In this document: positions 18,709 through 27,034 of the stretch, piece by piece
Position numbering within the stretch: the stretch's first letter is position 1
How the letters are laid out: each line of letters begins with the position of its first letter
Origin: Leptotrichia massiliensis
GTDB taxonomy: Bacteria; Fusobacteriota; Fusobacteriia; Fusobacteriales; Leptotrichiaceae
Reading direction: 5' to 3'
DNA: 64,000 nucleotides
NCBI RefSeq assembly: GCF_900104625.1
Contig: NZ_FNVZ01000003.1
Coordinates: 1 to 64,000, forward strand
Made by a program: the position numbers and the translations under genes
The notes under the pieces: model-generated
Told to the model about the DNA's origin: nothing
The model's input: the letters and a program-made list of their open reading frames with translations, nothing else
Databases searched by the model: none

Positions 18709-19422
18709 TTATCCTCCAAGATAAGCCTTCTTAATTTCAGGATTTGTAAGCAATTCCTTCCCTGTTCCTTCCAGAATGATTTTTCCAGTTTCCAGAACGT
18801 AGCCCCTGTCTGCAATTGATAGTGCCATATTGGCATTTTGCTCTACTAACAGCACTGTTACATTTTCTTCTTTATTAATTCTTACAATTATGTTGAAAAT
18901 TTCCTGCACTAATAATGGTGCTAGTCCCATTGACGGCTCATCTAGCAATAGTAGTGAAGGATTTGACATTAAGGCTCTTGCCATTGCCAACATTTGCTGT
19001 TCTCCTCCACTCATTGTTCCTGCCAGCTGTTTTTTACGTTCGGCAAGTCGTGGAAACAGCGAGAACATATGTTCCATATCTTTTTTTATTTGGTCTGTAT
19101 CATTTCTCGTAAATGCTCCCATTTCCAAGTTTTCCAATACAGTCAATTCTGTAAAGATTCTACGTCCTTCCGGCACGTGTGCCATTCCACGGCTGACAAG
19201 CTTGTAAGCATCTATATTGGTCACATTTTCTCCACTTAGGGAAATTTCTCCTGATTTTATTGGTACAAGCCCTGAAATAGCGTGAAGTGTGGAGGTTTTT
19301 CCCGCACCATTTGCACCAATTAGAGAAACAATTTCACCTTTTTTTATCTGAAATGAAATGTTTTTTATAGCGTGAATTCCGCCATAATATACATTTAAAT
19401 CATTTACATTTAAAATATTCAC
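18709..19422 (-). CDS. livF: branched-chain amino acid ABC transporter ATPase LivF
   Basis: One of the two ATPases that power uptake of Leu, Ile and Val. In 237 residues it has Walker A GANGAGKTS, signature MSGGEQQMLAMARAL and Walker B LLLLDEPSMGLAP, the last being typical of LivF rather than LivG. It starts with GTG after AAGGAGGAAAA. It is the last gene of the livH-livM-livG-livF run. Confidence 0.93.
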   Translation of the reverse strand: MNILNVNDLNVYYGGIHAIKNISFQIKKGEIVSLIGANGAGKTSTLHAISGLVPIKSGEISLSGENVTNIDAYKLVSRGMAHVPEGRRIFTELTVLENLEMGAFTRNDTDQIKKDMEHMFSLFPRLAERKKQLAGTMSGGEQQMLAMARALMSNPSLLLLDEPSMGLAPLLVQEIFNIIVRINKEENVTVLLVEQNANMALSIADRGYVLETGKIILEGTGKELLTNPEIKKAYLGG

Positions 19423-19466
19423 TTTTCCTCCTTTTTGCTAATTTTATTATATTTTCGTCTTAAATT

Positions 19467-20225
19467 TTATTCTCCCAAATAAGCTGCAATAACTTCTTTA
19501 TTATTTTGAATTTCATCAGGCAGACCTGAAGCAATAATTCTTCCAAAATTCAGCACATAAAGTCTTTCACAAATTCCCATTACCAAGTCCATATCATGCT
19601 CGATTAACAAAATTGCAATTTTAAATTTATTTCTTATAAAGCTGATTGTATTCATCAGTTCTCTTGTCTCATTTGGATTCATTCCCGCTGCAGGCTCATC
19701 CAATAGCAATAATTTGGGATTTGTCGCCAAAGCCCTTGCTATCTCGAGTTTTCTTTGCTGCCCATAAGACAAGTTTCCAGCTGTAATATTTGCCATTTCA
19801 GCCATATCAAAAATATCCAGCAAATCAAGTGCCTTATCTGTTATTTCCTTTTCTTCCTTCCAAAATCTAGGAAGCCTAAAAATCGCTTCAAAAGTATTGT
19901 ACTTCATACTGCTGTTAAGTGCCATCTTTACGTTGTCAAGCACTGTTAATTCCTTAAATAGCCTTATATTCTGAAATGTTCTGGCAACTCCTAAAGCAAC
20001 TATTTGTGGAGTAGTTTTTTTATTTATACTAATCTGATTTATAGAAATATCTCCATCAGTAGGCTTGTAAACGCCTGTCAGCAAGTTAAATATTGTCGTT
20101 TTCCCAGCTCCGTTTGGACCAATCAATCCAACCAGTTCCCCTTCTTTAATCTCAATATTTACCTCATCAACAGCTCTTAGCCCACCAAAAGATATTCCCA
20201 AATCTGTCGTTTTTAATAATGACAT
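19467..20225 (-). CDS. livG: branched-chain amino acid ABC transporter ATPase LivG
   Basis: Second ATPase of the transporter, 252 residues. Walker A is GPNGAGKTT, the signature is LSYGQQRKLEIARAL, and Walker B LLLDEPAAGMNPNE is the LivG form. The ARTFQNIRLF block is characteristic of this subfamily. It is 45 bases before livF and 46 after livM. Confidence 0.94.
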   Translation of the reverse strand: MSLLKTTDLGISFGGLRAVDEVNIEIKEGELVGLIGPNGAGKTTIFNLLTGVYKPTDGDISINQISINKKTTPQIVALGVARTFQNIRLFKELTVLDNVKMALNSSMKYNTFEAIFRLPRFWKEEKEITDKALDLLDIFDMAEMANITAGNLSYGQQRKLEIARALATNPKLLLLDEPAAGMNPNETRELMNTISFIRNKFKIAILLIEHDMDLVMGICERLYVLNFGRIIASGLPDEIQNNKEVIAAYLGE

Positions 20226-20271
20226 ATTTTTATCTCCTATTTTACTTCATTTTTATATTTATCAAAAATAT

Positions 20272-21411
20272 TTAGCTTTCGCTTTTCTCACCCTTATTAT
20301 TTCTATAATTTCTAATCCTGTTAATTCTTCTCTTTGTTCCTGCAAATGTAAATTCCTTCGTACCAAAAATCCCTTTTGGACGGAAAATCATTAATGAAAT
20401 TAATATGATTGCATAAACTAAGTATCTAAACTGCGAAACATCTCTTAATCTTTCATTTAGAAGTGTCAAAATCGTTGCAGCGATAATTGCTCCCGTAATA
20501 CTTCCAAGCCCACCTAGCACTACCATAACAAGAATTTCTATTGAGAATAAAAATCCAAATTTATCTGGCGTCAAAATTCCAATATTATGAGCAAATAACG
20601 ATCCTCCAACCCCAGCAAAAAATGCTGAAAAAGCAAACCCATAGAGTTTTACACGATTTAATCCGATTCCTATATTTTCTGCCGCAATTTCATCTTCCCT
20701 AATTGATAGAATTTCCTTCCCTTTTCTGGAAGTCATTGCCATTGCAATTATAATAATTGAAATAACTACAATGAAATATGTGTTTGAAAAATCTAGAATT
20801 GTTGGAATATTATTAAGTCCAGTTGCTCCTCCTAAAAAGTCCAGATTTTGAATAATATATTTTATAATTTCTCCGAAGGCAAGTGTTATAATAGCAAGAT
20901 AATCCCCTCTTAACCTAAGAGTACTTCCACCAACAAAAAATCCAAATACAGCCGCAACCAATCCACCAAACAATGATACTAGTATTAACTGTAAAAATGG
21001 AGGCAAATTATAGTTTACAAGTATTTTTGAAATAAATGCCGCTGAATATCCACCAATTGCGATAAATCCAGCTTGCCCCAAATTAAGCTGTCCCATAAGA
21101 CCAACTGTTATGTTTAGACTCACTGCAAATAAAACAAAAATTAATATGTTTATATATATTCCTTTTGTATAACTGAAAGCATCATTTGGATCAAAAGTAA
21201 AACTTAGGACGATATAAAGTGCAACTATCGAAATAAATGTAACTACATAATTTTTTACATTTAATTTGTTAAAATAATTTAAGTTTTTCCATTTATATTC
21301 TTGTACTTCTTTATTTTCTTTGATCTTATTATTCTGTTCGTTTTGATTTTTTTCTGTATTATCTATATTTTTTGTTTTTACATCTTTATTGTTTTTTTCC
21401 ATATTTCCCAT
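20272..21411 (-). CDS. livM: branched-chain amino acid ABC transporter permease LivM
   Basis: Inner-membrane permease. The core (about residues 55-360) has the LivM features: GLMGQLNLGQAGFIAIGGYSAA and, in the second half, REDEIAAENIGIG and GGLGSITGAI. Two tails are unusual: about 50 charged N-terminal residues dominated by Lys, Asn and Glu, and a basic C-terminus (TKRRINRIRNYRNN). The ATG at 21411 lies 3 bases after GGGAGG, and the ATG three codons in is equally plausible. It follows livH by 15 bases. Confidence 0.92.
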   Translation of the reverse strand: MGNMEKNNKDVKTKNIDNTEKNQNEQNNKIKENKEVQEYKWKNLNYFNKLNVKNYVVTFISIVALYIVLSFTFDPNDAFSYTKGIYINILIFVLFAVSLNITVGLMGQLNLGQAGFIAIGGYSAAFISKILVNYNLPPFLQLILVSLFGGLVAAVFGFFVGGSTLRLRGDYLAIITLAFGEIIKYIIQNLDFLGGATGLNNIPTILDFSNTYFIVVISIIIIAMAMTSRKGKEILSIREDEIAAENIGIGLNRVKLYGFAFSAFFAGVGGSLFAHNIGILTPDKFGFLFSIEILVMVVLGGLGSITGAIIAATILTLLNERLRDVSQFRYLVYAIILISLMIFRPKGIFGTKEFTFAGTKRRINRIRNYRNNKGEKSES

Positions 21412-21426
21412 TTTCCTCCCTTCAAA

Positions 21427-22323
21427 TTAGACTTTTTCTTTCATATTCTTACCAAATAGTCCATTTGGCCTAAAAATTAATATTAATATCAGCACACCAA
21501 ATACAATAGGATTTGCCCAAGTTGTAAGTGATGAACCTTTTACATAAGCTTCAAGAAGTCCTAAGACGTATCCACCAACCATAGCTCCTGGAATACTTCC
21601 AATTCCTCCAAATACAGCCGCAATAAACGCCTTCAGTCCTGGCAACATTCCCATATATGGCTCAATTTGCGGATAAACAATCGCATACAATGCTCCACCC
21701 AATGCACCAAGCCCTGATCCAATTGCAAATGTTATGGCAATAGTCTTATTTACATTAATTCCCATAAGCTGTGCAGCTCCTGTATCCTGCGAAACTGCTC
21801 TTGTCGCTTTTCCCAGTTTTGTATTTTTAATAAACAAGTTCAAAGCGACCATACAAATTAAAGTAACTACAATTACAAATATTGTAAGCATGCTAATTTG
21901 CAAAAATCCTAGATTGATTTTATTATTATTTGATAAAAAACCTGGTATATATTTCTGATCAATAACTTTTGGATTTGCTCCAAATATTATAAGTGCCAAA
22001 CTTTCCAGCAAAAAGCTCATTCCAATCGCTGTAATAAGTGCCGAAATTTTAGGTGCATTTCGAATTGGACGATATGCAAAGAAATCAATTACAACTCCCA
22101 AAATAGCACATATAACAATCGACAAAATAATAGCCACAATTAAGGGCATTCCATGTGACACGGCAATTAAAGTAGCATAAGCCCCTACCATAAGTATATC
22201 ACCATGTGCAAAATTTATAAGTTTAACGATACCATAAACCATTGTATAGCCCAATGCAATCAATGCATAAATACTTCCAGTCTGCAGTCCGTTAATAGTC
22301 TGTTCAATAAAACTCTTTAACAT
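21427..22323 (-). CDS. livH: branched-chain amino acid ABC transporter permease LivH
   Basis: Inner-membrane permease partner of LivM, 298 residues. The family opening is LQTGSIYALIALGYTMVYGI with KLINFAHGDILMVGAY, and the EAA-like region VFGGIGSIPGAMVGG lies near the C-terminus. GAGGAG precedes the ATG. The gene is separated from the upstream binding-protein gene by 251 bases holding a strong hairpin. Confidence 0.95.
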   Translation of the reverse strand: MLKSFIEQTINGLQTGSIYALIALGYTMVYGIVKLINFAHGDILMVGAYATLIAVSHGMPLIVAIILSIVICAILGVVIDFFAYRPIRNAPKISALITAIGMSFLLESLALIIFGANPKVIDQKYIPGFLSNNNKINLGFLQISMLTIFVIVVTLICMVALNLFIKNTKLGKATRAVSQDTGAAQLMGINVNKTIAITFAIGSGLGALGGALYAIVYPQIEPYMGMLPGLKAFIAAVFGGIGSIPGAMVGGYVLGLLEAYVKGSSLTTWANPIVFGVLILILIFRPNGLFGKNMKEKV

Positions 22324-22484
22324 ATTTAAAAACTCCTCATACTCTTTACTTAAAATACGCTTTATTTTTCATTCATATACTTAAGCAACTTTAAAATTAT
22401 ACTCTTCCCCTGTAATTAAATATAATCTTAAAGCTGCTTACGTATATTTACCCAAATTAATTTTCTTCTTTTTAGATAAAAAAA

Positions 22485-22529
22485 GTTCCAGACTGTTAGA
22501 AGAAAGAAAATTTCTCCTAACAACCGAAC
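22485..22529 (-). terminator. hairpin between binding protein and permease genes
   Basis: On the minus strand GTTCGG and TGTTAGGAGAAA pair with TTTCTTCTAACAG and TGGAAC, followed by seven T. This is a good intrinsic terminator placed inside the liv gene order, after the second binding-protein gene and before livH. Confidence 0.75.
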
Positions 22530-22574
22530 TTTATAACAATTATTATTCTCTATATTTTTAGAATTTTTTCTTTC

Positions 22575-23690
22575 CTAGAATTTTTCCTTCAATGAAAGTT
22601 TTCCATCTTTCACTTCAATAAATGTAACTTTTTTCTCAGGATTTCTTTCTGTATCAAATTTTAGCGAACCTGTAACCAAAGTACCATCAAATTTTTTAAT
22701 TGCTTCTTTTATTGCATCTTTAGAAGACAAGTCAGAAACATTTTTCAACGCTGTTTCTAAAATAGTTCCAGTATCATATCCTAAAGCGGCAAAAATAATT
22801 GGATCTATTTTATATTCATTTTTGTATGCTGCAATAAATTTTTGAACATTTTGATCAGGGTCATCTGGTGCAAACTGGCTTGCAAAAACTGCTCCATTTG
22901 CAACTTTTCCAAAGTTAGTCTGGATTCCATCCCATCCATCTCCACCCATGAATTGAGCCTTTATTCCAAGTTCTTTTGCCTGTGTCAAGATTAGTCCAAT
23001 TGTGTTGTAATAATCTGGTACGAAAATTACTTCAGAATTGTATCCTTTTACTTTTGTAAGCAATGCTCTAAAATCCTTGTCATCAGCAGTGTATTGTTCT
23101 TCTTTTACTTGAATTCCTTCTTTTTTAGCTTGTTCCTTAAATGCGTTTGCAAGCCCTACAGAATAGTCACTTCCAGTATTAGTTAAAACAGTAATGTTTT
23201 TATAACCTTTTGCTTTTGCATATTTTGCAACAACGACACCTTGATAAGGATCTGTAAATGTAGTTCTGTAAACAAAATCTTTTCCTTTTGTGATGTCAAA
23301 TGCAGTTCCAGTTGCTGTAATCATAGGAATTTTAGCTTGTTGTGCAAGCGGTGCAATTGCAAGAGATGGTCCAGATGTAACTTCTCCTACAAAAATGTCA
23401 ATTTTATCTTGTGAAACCATTTTTTTGAACGCATTAATCGCTTCCTGCACATCACCTTTACTGTCCGCTTCCACAATTTCAATTTTTTTCCCATTAATTC
23501 CACCAGCGGCATTTATTTCTTTTACCTTCAATTTAAATCCGTTTATTGTACTTGTTCCATATTGTGCCACATTTCCAGTTAATGCTCCTATAACACCAAC
23601 TTTTATAACATTGCTGTCCTTAGACGACTTTGCTCCACAGCTCAGTACGAATAATGCCAACAATGAAACTAAGAATAATATTTTTTTCAT
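22575..23690 (-). CDS. branched-chain amino acid ABC substrate-binding lipoprotein (1)
   Basis: Periplasmic-binding protein of the LivJ/LivK type, 371 residues. The lipobox LSCG places the lipid-anchored Cys at residue 18. The Peripla_BP_6 fold is clear: VGVIGALTGNVAQYG, INAAGGINGKKIEIVEADSKGD, and the C-terminal RNPEKKVTFIEVKDG. A very similar paralogue lies just upstream. AAGGAG precedes the start. The ligand is inferred from the neighbouring transporter. Confidence 0.92.
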   Translation of the reverse strand: MKKILFLVSLLALFVLSCGAKSSKDSNVIKVGVIGALTGNVAQYGTSTINGFKLKVKEINAAGGINGKKIEIVEADSKGDVQEAINAFKKMVSQDKIDIFVGEVTSGPSLAIAPLAQQAKIPMITATGTAFDITKGKDFVYRTTFTDPYQGVVVAKYAKAKGYKNITVLTNTGSDYSVGLANAFKEQAKKEGIQVKEEQYTADDKDFRALLTKVKGYNSEVIFVPDYYNTIGLILTQAKELGIKAQFMGGDGWDGIQTNFGKVANGAVFASQFAPDDPDQNVQKFIAAYKNEYKIDPIIFAALGYDTGTILETALKNVSDLSSKDAIKEAIKKFDGTLVTGSLKFDTERNPEKKVTFIEVKDGKLSLKEKF

Positions 23691-23746
23691 TGTCGTTCTC
23701 CTTCACTATTATATTTTTTATAAATAATTTATTTTATTTCTTAAAT

Positions 23747-24859
23747 TTAAAATTTTTCTTTTAATGTAAGTTTTCCACCTTTTACTTCAATAAATGTAAC
23801 TGCTTTTTCAGGGTTTCTATCAGCATCAAACTTTAACTTTCCAGTTATAAGATCAATTCCGCTAACTGCGTTCATAGCTTCTTTTATAGATGATCCTGTC
23901 AAATCTTTTGAAGATTTTAATGCAGCTTCTACAATTTCCACTGTGTCGTATCCAAGTGCAGCAAACATTATTGGTTCTTTATTAAATTTAGCTTGATAAT
24001 CTTTCATAAATTTCTGAACATTTTCAGCTTTATCTTCTGGAGAAAATTGGCTTGCAAAAATTGCTCCTTCCGCAACTGCTCCAAAGTTAGTCTGAATTCC
24101 ATCCCATCCATCTCCACCAAAATATTGTGCAGTTATTCCCAGATCTTTTGCTTGAGAAATAATTAATCCAATTGTATTGTAATAATCTGGTATAAAGATA
24201 GCCTGTGGATTTTGCCCTTTTACTTTTGTCAAAATTGCTTTAAAATCTTTATCATCATTTGTATATTTTTCTTCAGTAATAGTTATTCCATCTTTTGCAG
24301 CCTGTTCTTTAAATGCATTTGCAATTCCTATAGAATAATCATTTGAAGAATTTGTTAAAATTGCGATTGATTTTACGCCTTTTGATTTTGCATATTTTGC
24401 AGTTGCTGTTCCTTGATAAGGATCTGTAAATGTCGTTCTAAACACGAAATCTTTTCCTTTTGTAACATCAAGGCTTGTAGCAGTTGCCGAAATTAAAGGT
24501 ACTTTTGCACTTTGAGCAAGTCCTGAAATAGCCTGTGAAGTAGCCGAAACAACTTCTCCAATCACGATATTCACCTTATCTTGTGAAACCATTTTTTTAA
24601 ATGCATTCACCGATTCTTGAACATCACCTTTACTATCTGCAATAACAAGTTCGATTTTTTTACCATTAATCCCTCCTGCATTATTAATAGCCTCTACTTT
24701 CAGTTCAATACCTTCTTTTACTGCAATCCCATATTGTGCATAATTTCCAGTAAGTGGTGCAATAACTCCAATTTTTATAATATTACTATTAGTAGTTTTC
24801 TTTCCACAACTAACAATAAGAATGGTGACTAATAACATTGTCAGAAATAATTTTTTCAT
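23747..24859 (-). CDS. branched-chain amino acid ABC substrate-binding lipoprotein (2)
   Basis: Paralogue of the next gene, 370 residues, with the same domain order and long identical stretches such as NAFKKMVSQDK, YYNTIGLI and GGDGWDGIQTNFG. The lipobox is IVSCG with Cys at residue 18. It is first in the liv cluster, 56 bases before the second copy. Differences concentrate in the middle of the protein, so the two may bind different amino acids and share one permease. That is inference. Confidence 0.92.
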   Translation of the reverse strand: MKKLFLTMLLVTILIVSCGKKTTNSNIIKIGVIAPLTGNYAQYGIAVKEGIELKVEAINNAGGINGKKIELVIADSKGDVQESVNAFKKMVSQDKVNIVIGEVVSATSQAISGLAQSAKVPLISATATSLDVTKGKDFVFRTTFTDPYQGTATAKYAKSKGVKSIAILTNSSNDYSIGIANAFKEQAAKDGITITEEKYTNDDKDFKAILTKVKGQNPQAIFIPDYYNTIGLIISQAKDLGITAQYFGGDGWDGIQTNFGAVAEGAIFASQFSPEDKAENVQKFMKDYQAKFNKEPIMFAALGYDTVEIVEAALKSSKDLTGSSIKEAMNAVSGIDLITGKLKFDADRNPEKAVTFIEVKGGKLTLKEKF

Positions 24860-25018
24860 ACTTTCAACACCCTTTCATTATTAAATTTTCAAAGTATAGT
24901 AAATATAAAAATAATCTTTTTTATTGATTAAATATAAACTATAACTTTATTATATGTTTAATATTATATCATAAAAGATAAAGAAATGAAATTATTTTTG
25001 AAAAAATTCCAAAAAAAA

Positions 25019-25038
25019 ACTACCACAAATGTGGTAGT
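25019..25038 (-). terminator. terminator after outer-membrane protein gene
   Basis: ACTACCAC and GTGGTAGT form a perfect 8-bp stem with a 4-base loop. The minus-strand transcript continues with nine T, so this is a textbook intrinsic terminator about 57 bases past the stop codon. The 24860-25018 stretch contains nothing else recognised. Confidence 0.85.
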
Positions 25039-25095
25039 AAAAAATATTTTAATTAAACATATTTTTTATATTCAATTCACAAATTACTTTTTATA

Positions 25096-25692
25096 TTAGT
25101 TTCCTAAATTAAAGTCATAACCTACACCAAGACTAACTCTTTTGTAGTCAGCATTATATTTAGATTTAACACCTAAAGGTCCTTCGTATTCATATTTTCC
25201 TTTGTTTTCTTTGAACATAAGTTCTACGTTTACATTGTTGAAGTTAACTCCTCCACCTACACCGTAGTATGCTCCACCTTTAGCTTTATATTTCCCAACA
25301 TTACCATAGTCATGATCTCCATTATTGAATGAATATCCTAAATCACCTTTAACATAAGGTTTAACTGCTGTTTGTGTATCAAAAGTATATTTTGCAGTTC
25401 CATATAGAGGGAATGAATTATAGTTTTTCAAATTTTGTCCAGAAACTTTATCTTTTAAGTCTTTATGGAATTGGAATGCTGTCCCTCCACCTACTTCTAA
25501 TCCTGGAGTTACTTCGTATCTGTATTCAGCACCAATTTCTCCTGAACTTTTTTTAACTTTTTGGTTTTTATAATTCTTTCCATAATGATATTTTCCACCA
25601 AGATCTATTCCACCTTTAGCTTCAATTTTTCCAGCATCTGCAAACGAAGCTGCTCCTAAAACTAAAAATAATCCAATTAATGTCTTTTTCAT
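25096..25692 (-). CDS. small outer-membrane beta-barrel protein
   Basis: 198-residue exported protein with a signal peptide (MKKTLIGLFLVLGAASFADA). The mature part is made of alternating amphipathic strands with Gly and Tyr/Phe turns (GYSFNNGDHDYG, GGAYYGVGGGVNF) and ends RVSLGVGYDFNLGN. The C-terminal Phe is close to but not exactly the terminal residue of a barrel signature. It resembles OmpX/OprF-type 8-strand barrels, but the exact family is not assigned. The start is the ATG at 25692, 7 bases after AAAGGTG. A TTG two codons upstream is less likely. Confidence 0.8.
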   Translation of the reverse strand: MKKTLIGLFLVLGAASFADAGKIEAKGGIDLGGKYHYGKNYKNQKVKKSSGEIGAEYRYEVTPGLEVGGGTAFQFHKDLKDKVSGQNLKNYNSFPLYGTAKYTFDTQTAVKPYVKGDLGYSFNNGDHDYGNVGKYKAKGGAYYGVGGGVNFNNVNVELMFKENKGKYEYEGPLGVKSKYNADYKRVSLGVGYDFNLGN

Positions 25693-25876
25693 AATCAATC
25701 ACCTTTCTTTTTCAAAAATCTCCTTCGATTTTTATTTTTTTACATCTGAAAACATATCCGTCTTCTGATGTTACTTAATTATACCTCATAGTTCTTATAA
25801 ATAAATTTTTATACATTTATATTTATCTTTGAGCAAAAAATTAATAAATATCCGAAAACTTAGCTGAAAAATAAAA

Positions 25877-25908
25877 AGTGCAACTTATGATAAACACTGA
25901 GTTACACT
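25877..25908 (-). terminator. terminator of the tRNA array
   Basis: On the minus strand AGTGTAACT pairs with AGTTGCACT (one G-U), and TTTTTATTTTT follows. It lies 27 bases after the last tRNA of the array. Confidence 0.7.
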
Positions 25909-25934
25909 ATATATTTAAATTTTAATTGTTTTAA

Positions 25935-26010
25935 TGGTGCCCAGACGCGGAATCGAACCACGGACACAGGGATTTTCAGTCCCTTGCTCTACCGACTGAG
26001 CTATCTGGGC
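25935..26010 (-). tRNA. tRNA-Phe (GAA)
   Basis: 76-base cloverleaf with encoded CCA. The acceptor is GCCCAGA/TCTGGGC, and the anticodon loop CTGAAAA reads GAA. It is the last gene of the eight-tRNA array. Confidence 0.96.
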
Positions 26011-26020
26011 ATATTATATA

Positions 26021-26107
26021 TGGCGGGTGAACTGGGATTCGAACCCAGACATCTTGCGATTTCGCCGGTTTTCAAGACCGGTCCCTTAGCCGTTCGGACA
26101 TCCACCC
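26021..26107 (-). tRNA. tRNA-Ser (TGA)
   Basis: 87-base class II tRNA with a long variable arm and encoded CCA. The anticodon loop CTTGAAAA holds TGA. The acceptor stem is GGGTGGA/TTCACCC. Confidence 0.95.
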
Positions 26108-26184
26108 ACAACTTTACTAAAATATTAAATACTATTTTTTAAAAAAAATACCACAATTTTAAATTATGGTTCCAAAAAAATAAA

Positions 26185-26259
26185 TGGTACGGCCTAGGGG
26201 GATCGAACCCCTGTTACCGGGATGAAAACCCGAGGTCCTAACCACTAGACGAAGGCCGC
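26185..26259 (-). tRNA. tRNA-Glu (TTC)
   Basis: 75 bases with encoded CCA. The anticodon loop TTTTCAT reads TTC. The acceptor stem GCGGCCT/AGGCCGT begins with a G-U pair. An untranscribed-looking spacer of about 77 bases separates it from tRNA-Ser. Confidence 0.95.
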
Positions 26260-26272
26260 ACAAGTTTTTCAA

Positions 26273-26349
26273 TGGTGGATCCAGCTGGACTTGAACCAGC
26301 GACCGCTCGGTTATGAGCCGAGTGCTCTAACCAGCTGAGCTATGGATCC
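26273..26349 (-). tRNA. tRNA with CAT anticodon (probably Ile2, possibly Met)
   Basis: 77 bases with encoded CCA. The anticodon loop is CTCATAA. The arm GGCTCATAACC and the D-arm AGCTCAGCTGGTTAGAGCA resemble minor tRNA-Ile genes whose C34 is changed to lysidine by TilS, more than elongator tRNA-Met. The assignment rests on this resemblance only. Confidence 0.85.
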
Positions 26350-26352
26350 ATA

Positions 26353-26429
26353 TGGCGTGCCTGAAGAGATTCGAACTCCTGGCCCACGGCTTAGAAGGCC
26401 GTTGCTCTATCCAACTGAGCTACAGGCAC
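26353..26429 (-). tRNA. tRNA-Arg (TCT)
   Basis: 77 bases with encoded CCA. The anticodon loop CTTCTAA reads TCT. The acceptor GTGCCTG/CAGGCAC is perfect. Confidence 0.96.
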
Positions 26430-26445
26430 ATATGGTTAAATTAAA

Positions 26446-26521
26446 TGGTGAGCCATACTGGGATCGAACCAGTGACACCTTGATTAAAAGTCAAGTGCTC
26501 TACCGACTGAGCTAATGGCTC
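26446..26521 (-). tRNA. tRNA-Lys (TTT)
   Basis: 76 bases with encoded CCA. The anticodon loop CTTTTAA reads TTT. The acceptor is GAGCCAT/ATGGCTC. Confidence 0.96.
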
Positions 26522-26527
26522 ATATTT

Positions 26528-26603
26528 TGGAGCGGGAGACGAGGGTCGAACTCGCGACATTCAGCTTGGAAGGCTGACGCTCTACCAACTGAGCTACTCC
26601 CGC
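26528..26603 (-). tRNA. tRNA-Gly (TCC)
   Basis: 76 bases with encoded CCA. The anticodon loop CTTCCAA reads TCC. The acceptor is GCGGGAG/CTCCCGC. Confidence 0.96.
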
Positions 26604-26616
26604 ATAATATGATTCG

Positions 26617-26704
26617 TGGTGCCTCGGGCCGGACTTGAACCGGCACGGGATAAATTCCCACAGGATTTTAAGTCCTGTGCGTCTACCGATTTCGCCACCA
26701 AGGC
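26617..26704 (-). tRNA. tRNA-Leu (TAA)
   Basis: 88-base class II tRNA with a long variable arm and encoded CCA. The anticodon loop CTTAAAA reads TAA. It is the first gene of the array, about 45 bases after the promoter. Confidence 0.96.
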
Positions 26705-26747
26705 ATTTGATATTTATTTGTTATTTCTAACTCACAAGTACTCGATT

Positions 26748-26776
26748 AGTATATCATAATTAATTTTAGTTGTCAA
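26748..26776 (-). promoter_or_regulatory. promoter of the tRNA array
   Basis: On the minus strand TTGACA (26771-26776), a 17-base spacer, then TATACT (26748-26753). The spacer ends TTATGA, as in the 16S promoter. Confidence 0.85.
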
Positions 26777-26919
26777 CACTTTTTTTGAATTTTTTTAACA
26801 TTCTCTTATTTTTCTTATTTTTTCCGCTTACATACTAGTTTTATAAAAAATAAAAAAATAAACTTTTTTTGAATTTTTATTCAAAATTTAGTAATTAATA
26901 ACTAGTATTGTGTTTTTTT

Positions 26920-27004
26920 AGGTTGTCTCATAAGTTAAAATATTTTTTTATTAAATTAATGTTTTTAAAAATAAAAAATGTTTCTTTATCTTATGAGACA
27001 TTCC
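26920..27004. repeat. 85 bp inverted-repeat element (MITE-like)
   Basis: The perfect arms GTCTCATAAG (26925-26934) and CTTATGAGAC (26990-26999) extend inwards as an imperfect stem of about 28 bp around a 17-base loop. Neither strand has a U-run after the stem, so a terminator role is unlikely. The ends resemble insertion-sequence termini, and it may be a non-autonomous remnant. No target duplication is obvious. Confidence 0.55.
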
Positions 27005-27034
27005 TGCATATATAAAAAAATAATTTAAATAAAT

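Noticed and set aside
18588-18836. 82-codon open frame overlapping the end of livF
   Set aside because: It is the shadow of the livF 3' end in another frame, with no ribosome site.
26108-26184. A further tRNA in the gap of the array
   Set aside because: The 77-base gap is AT-rich and has no cloverleaf or T-loop sequence.
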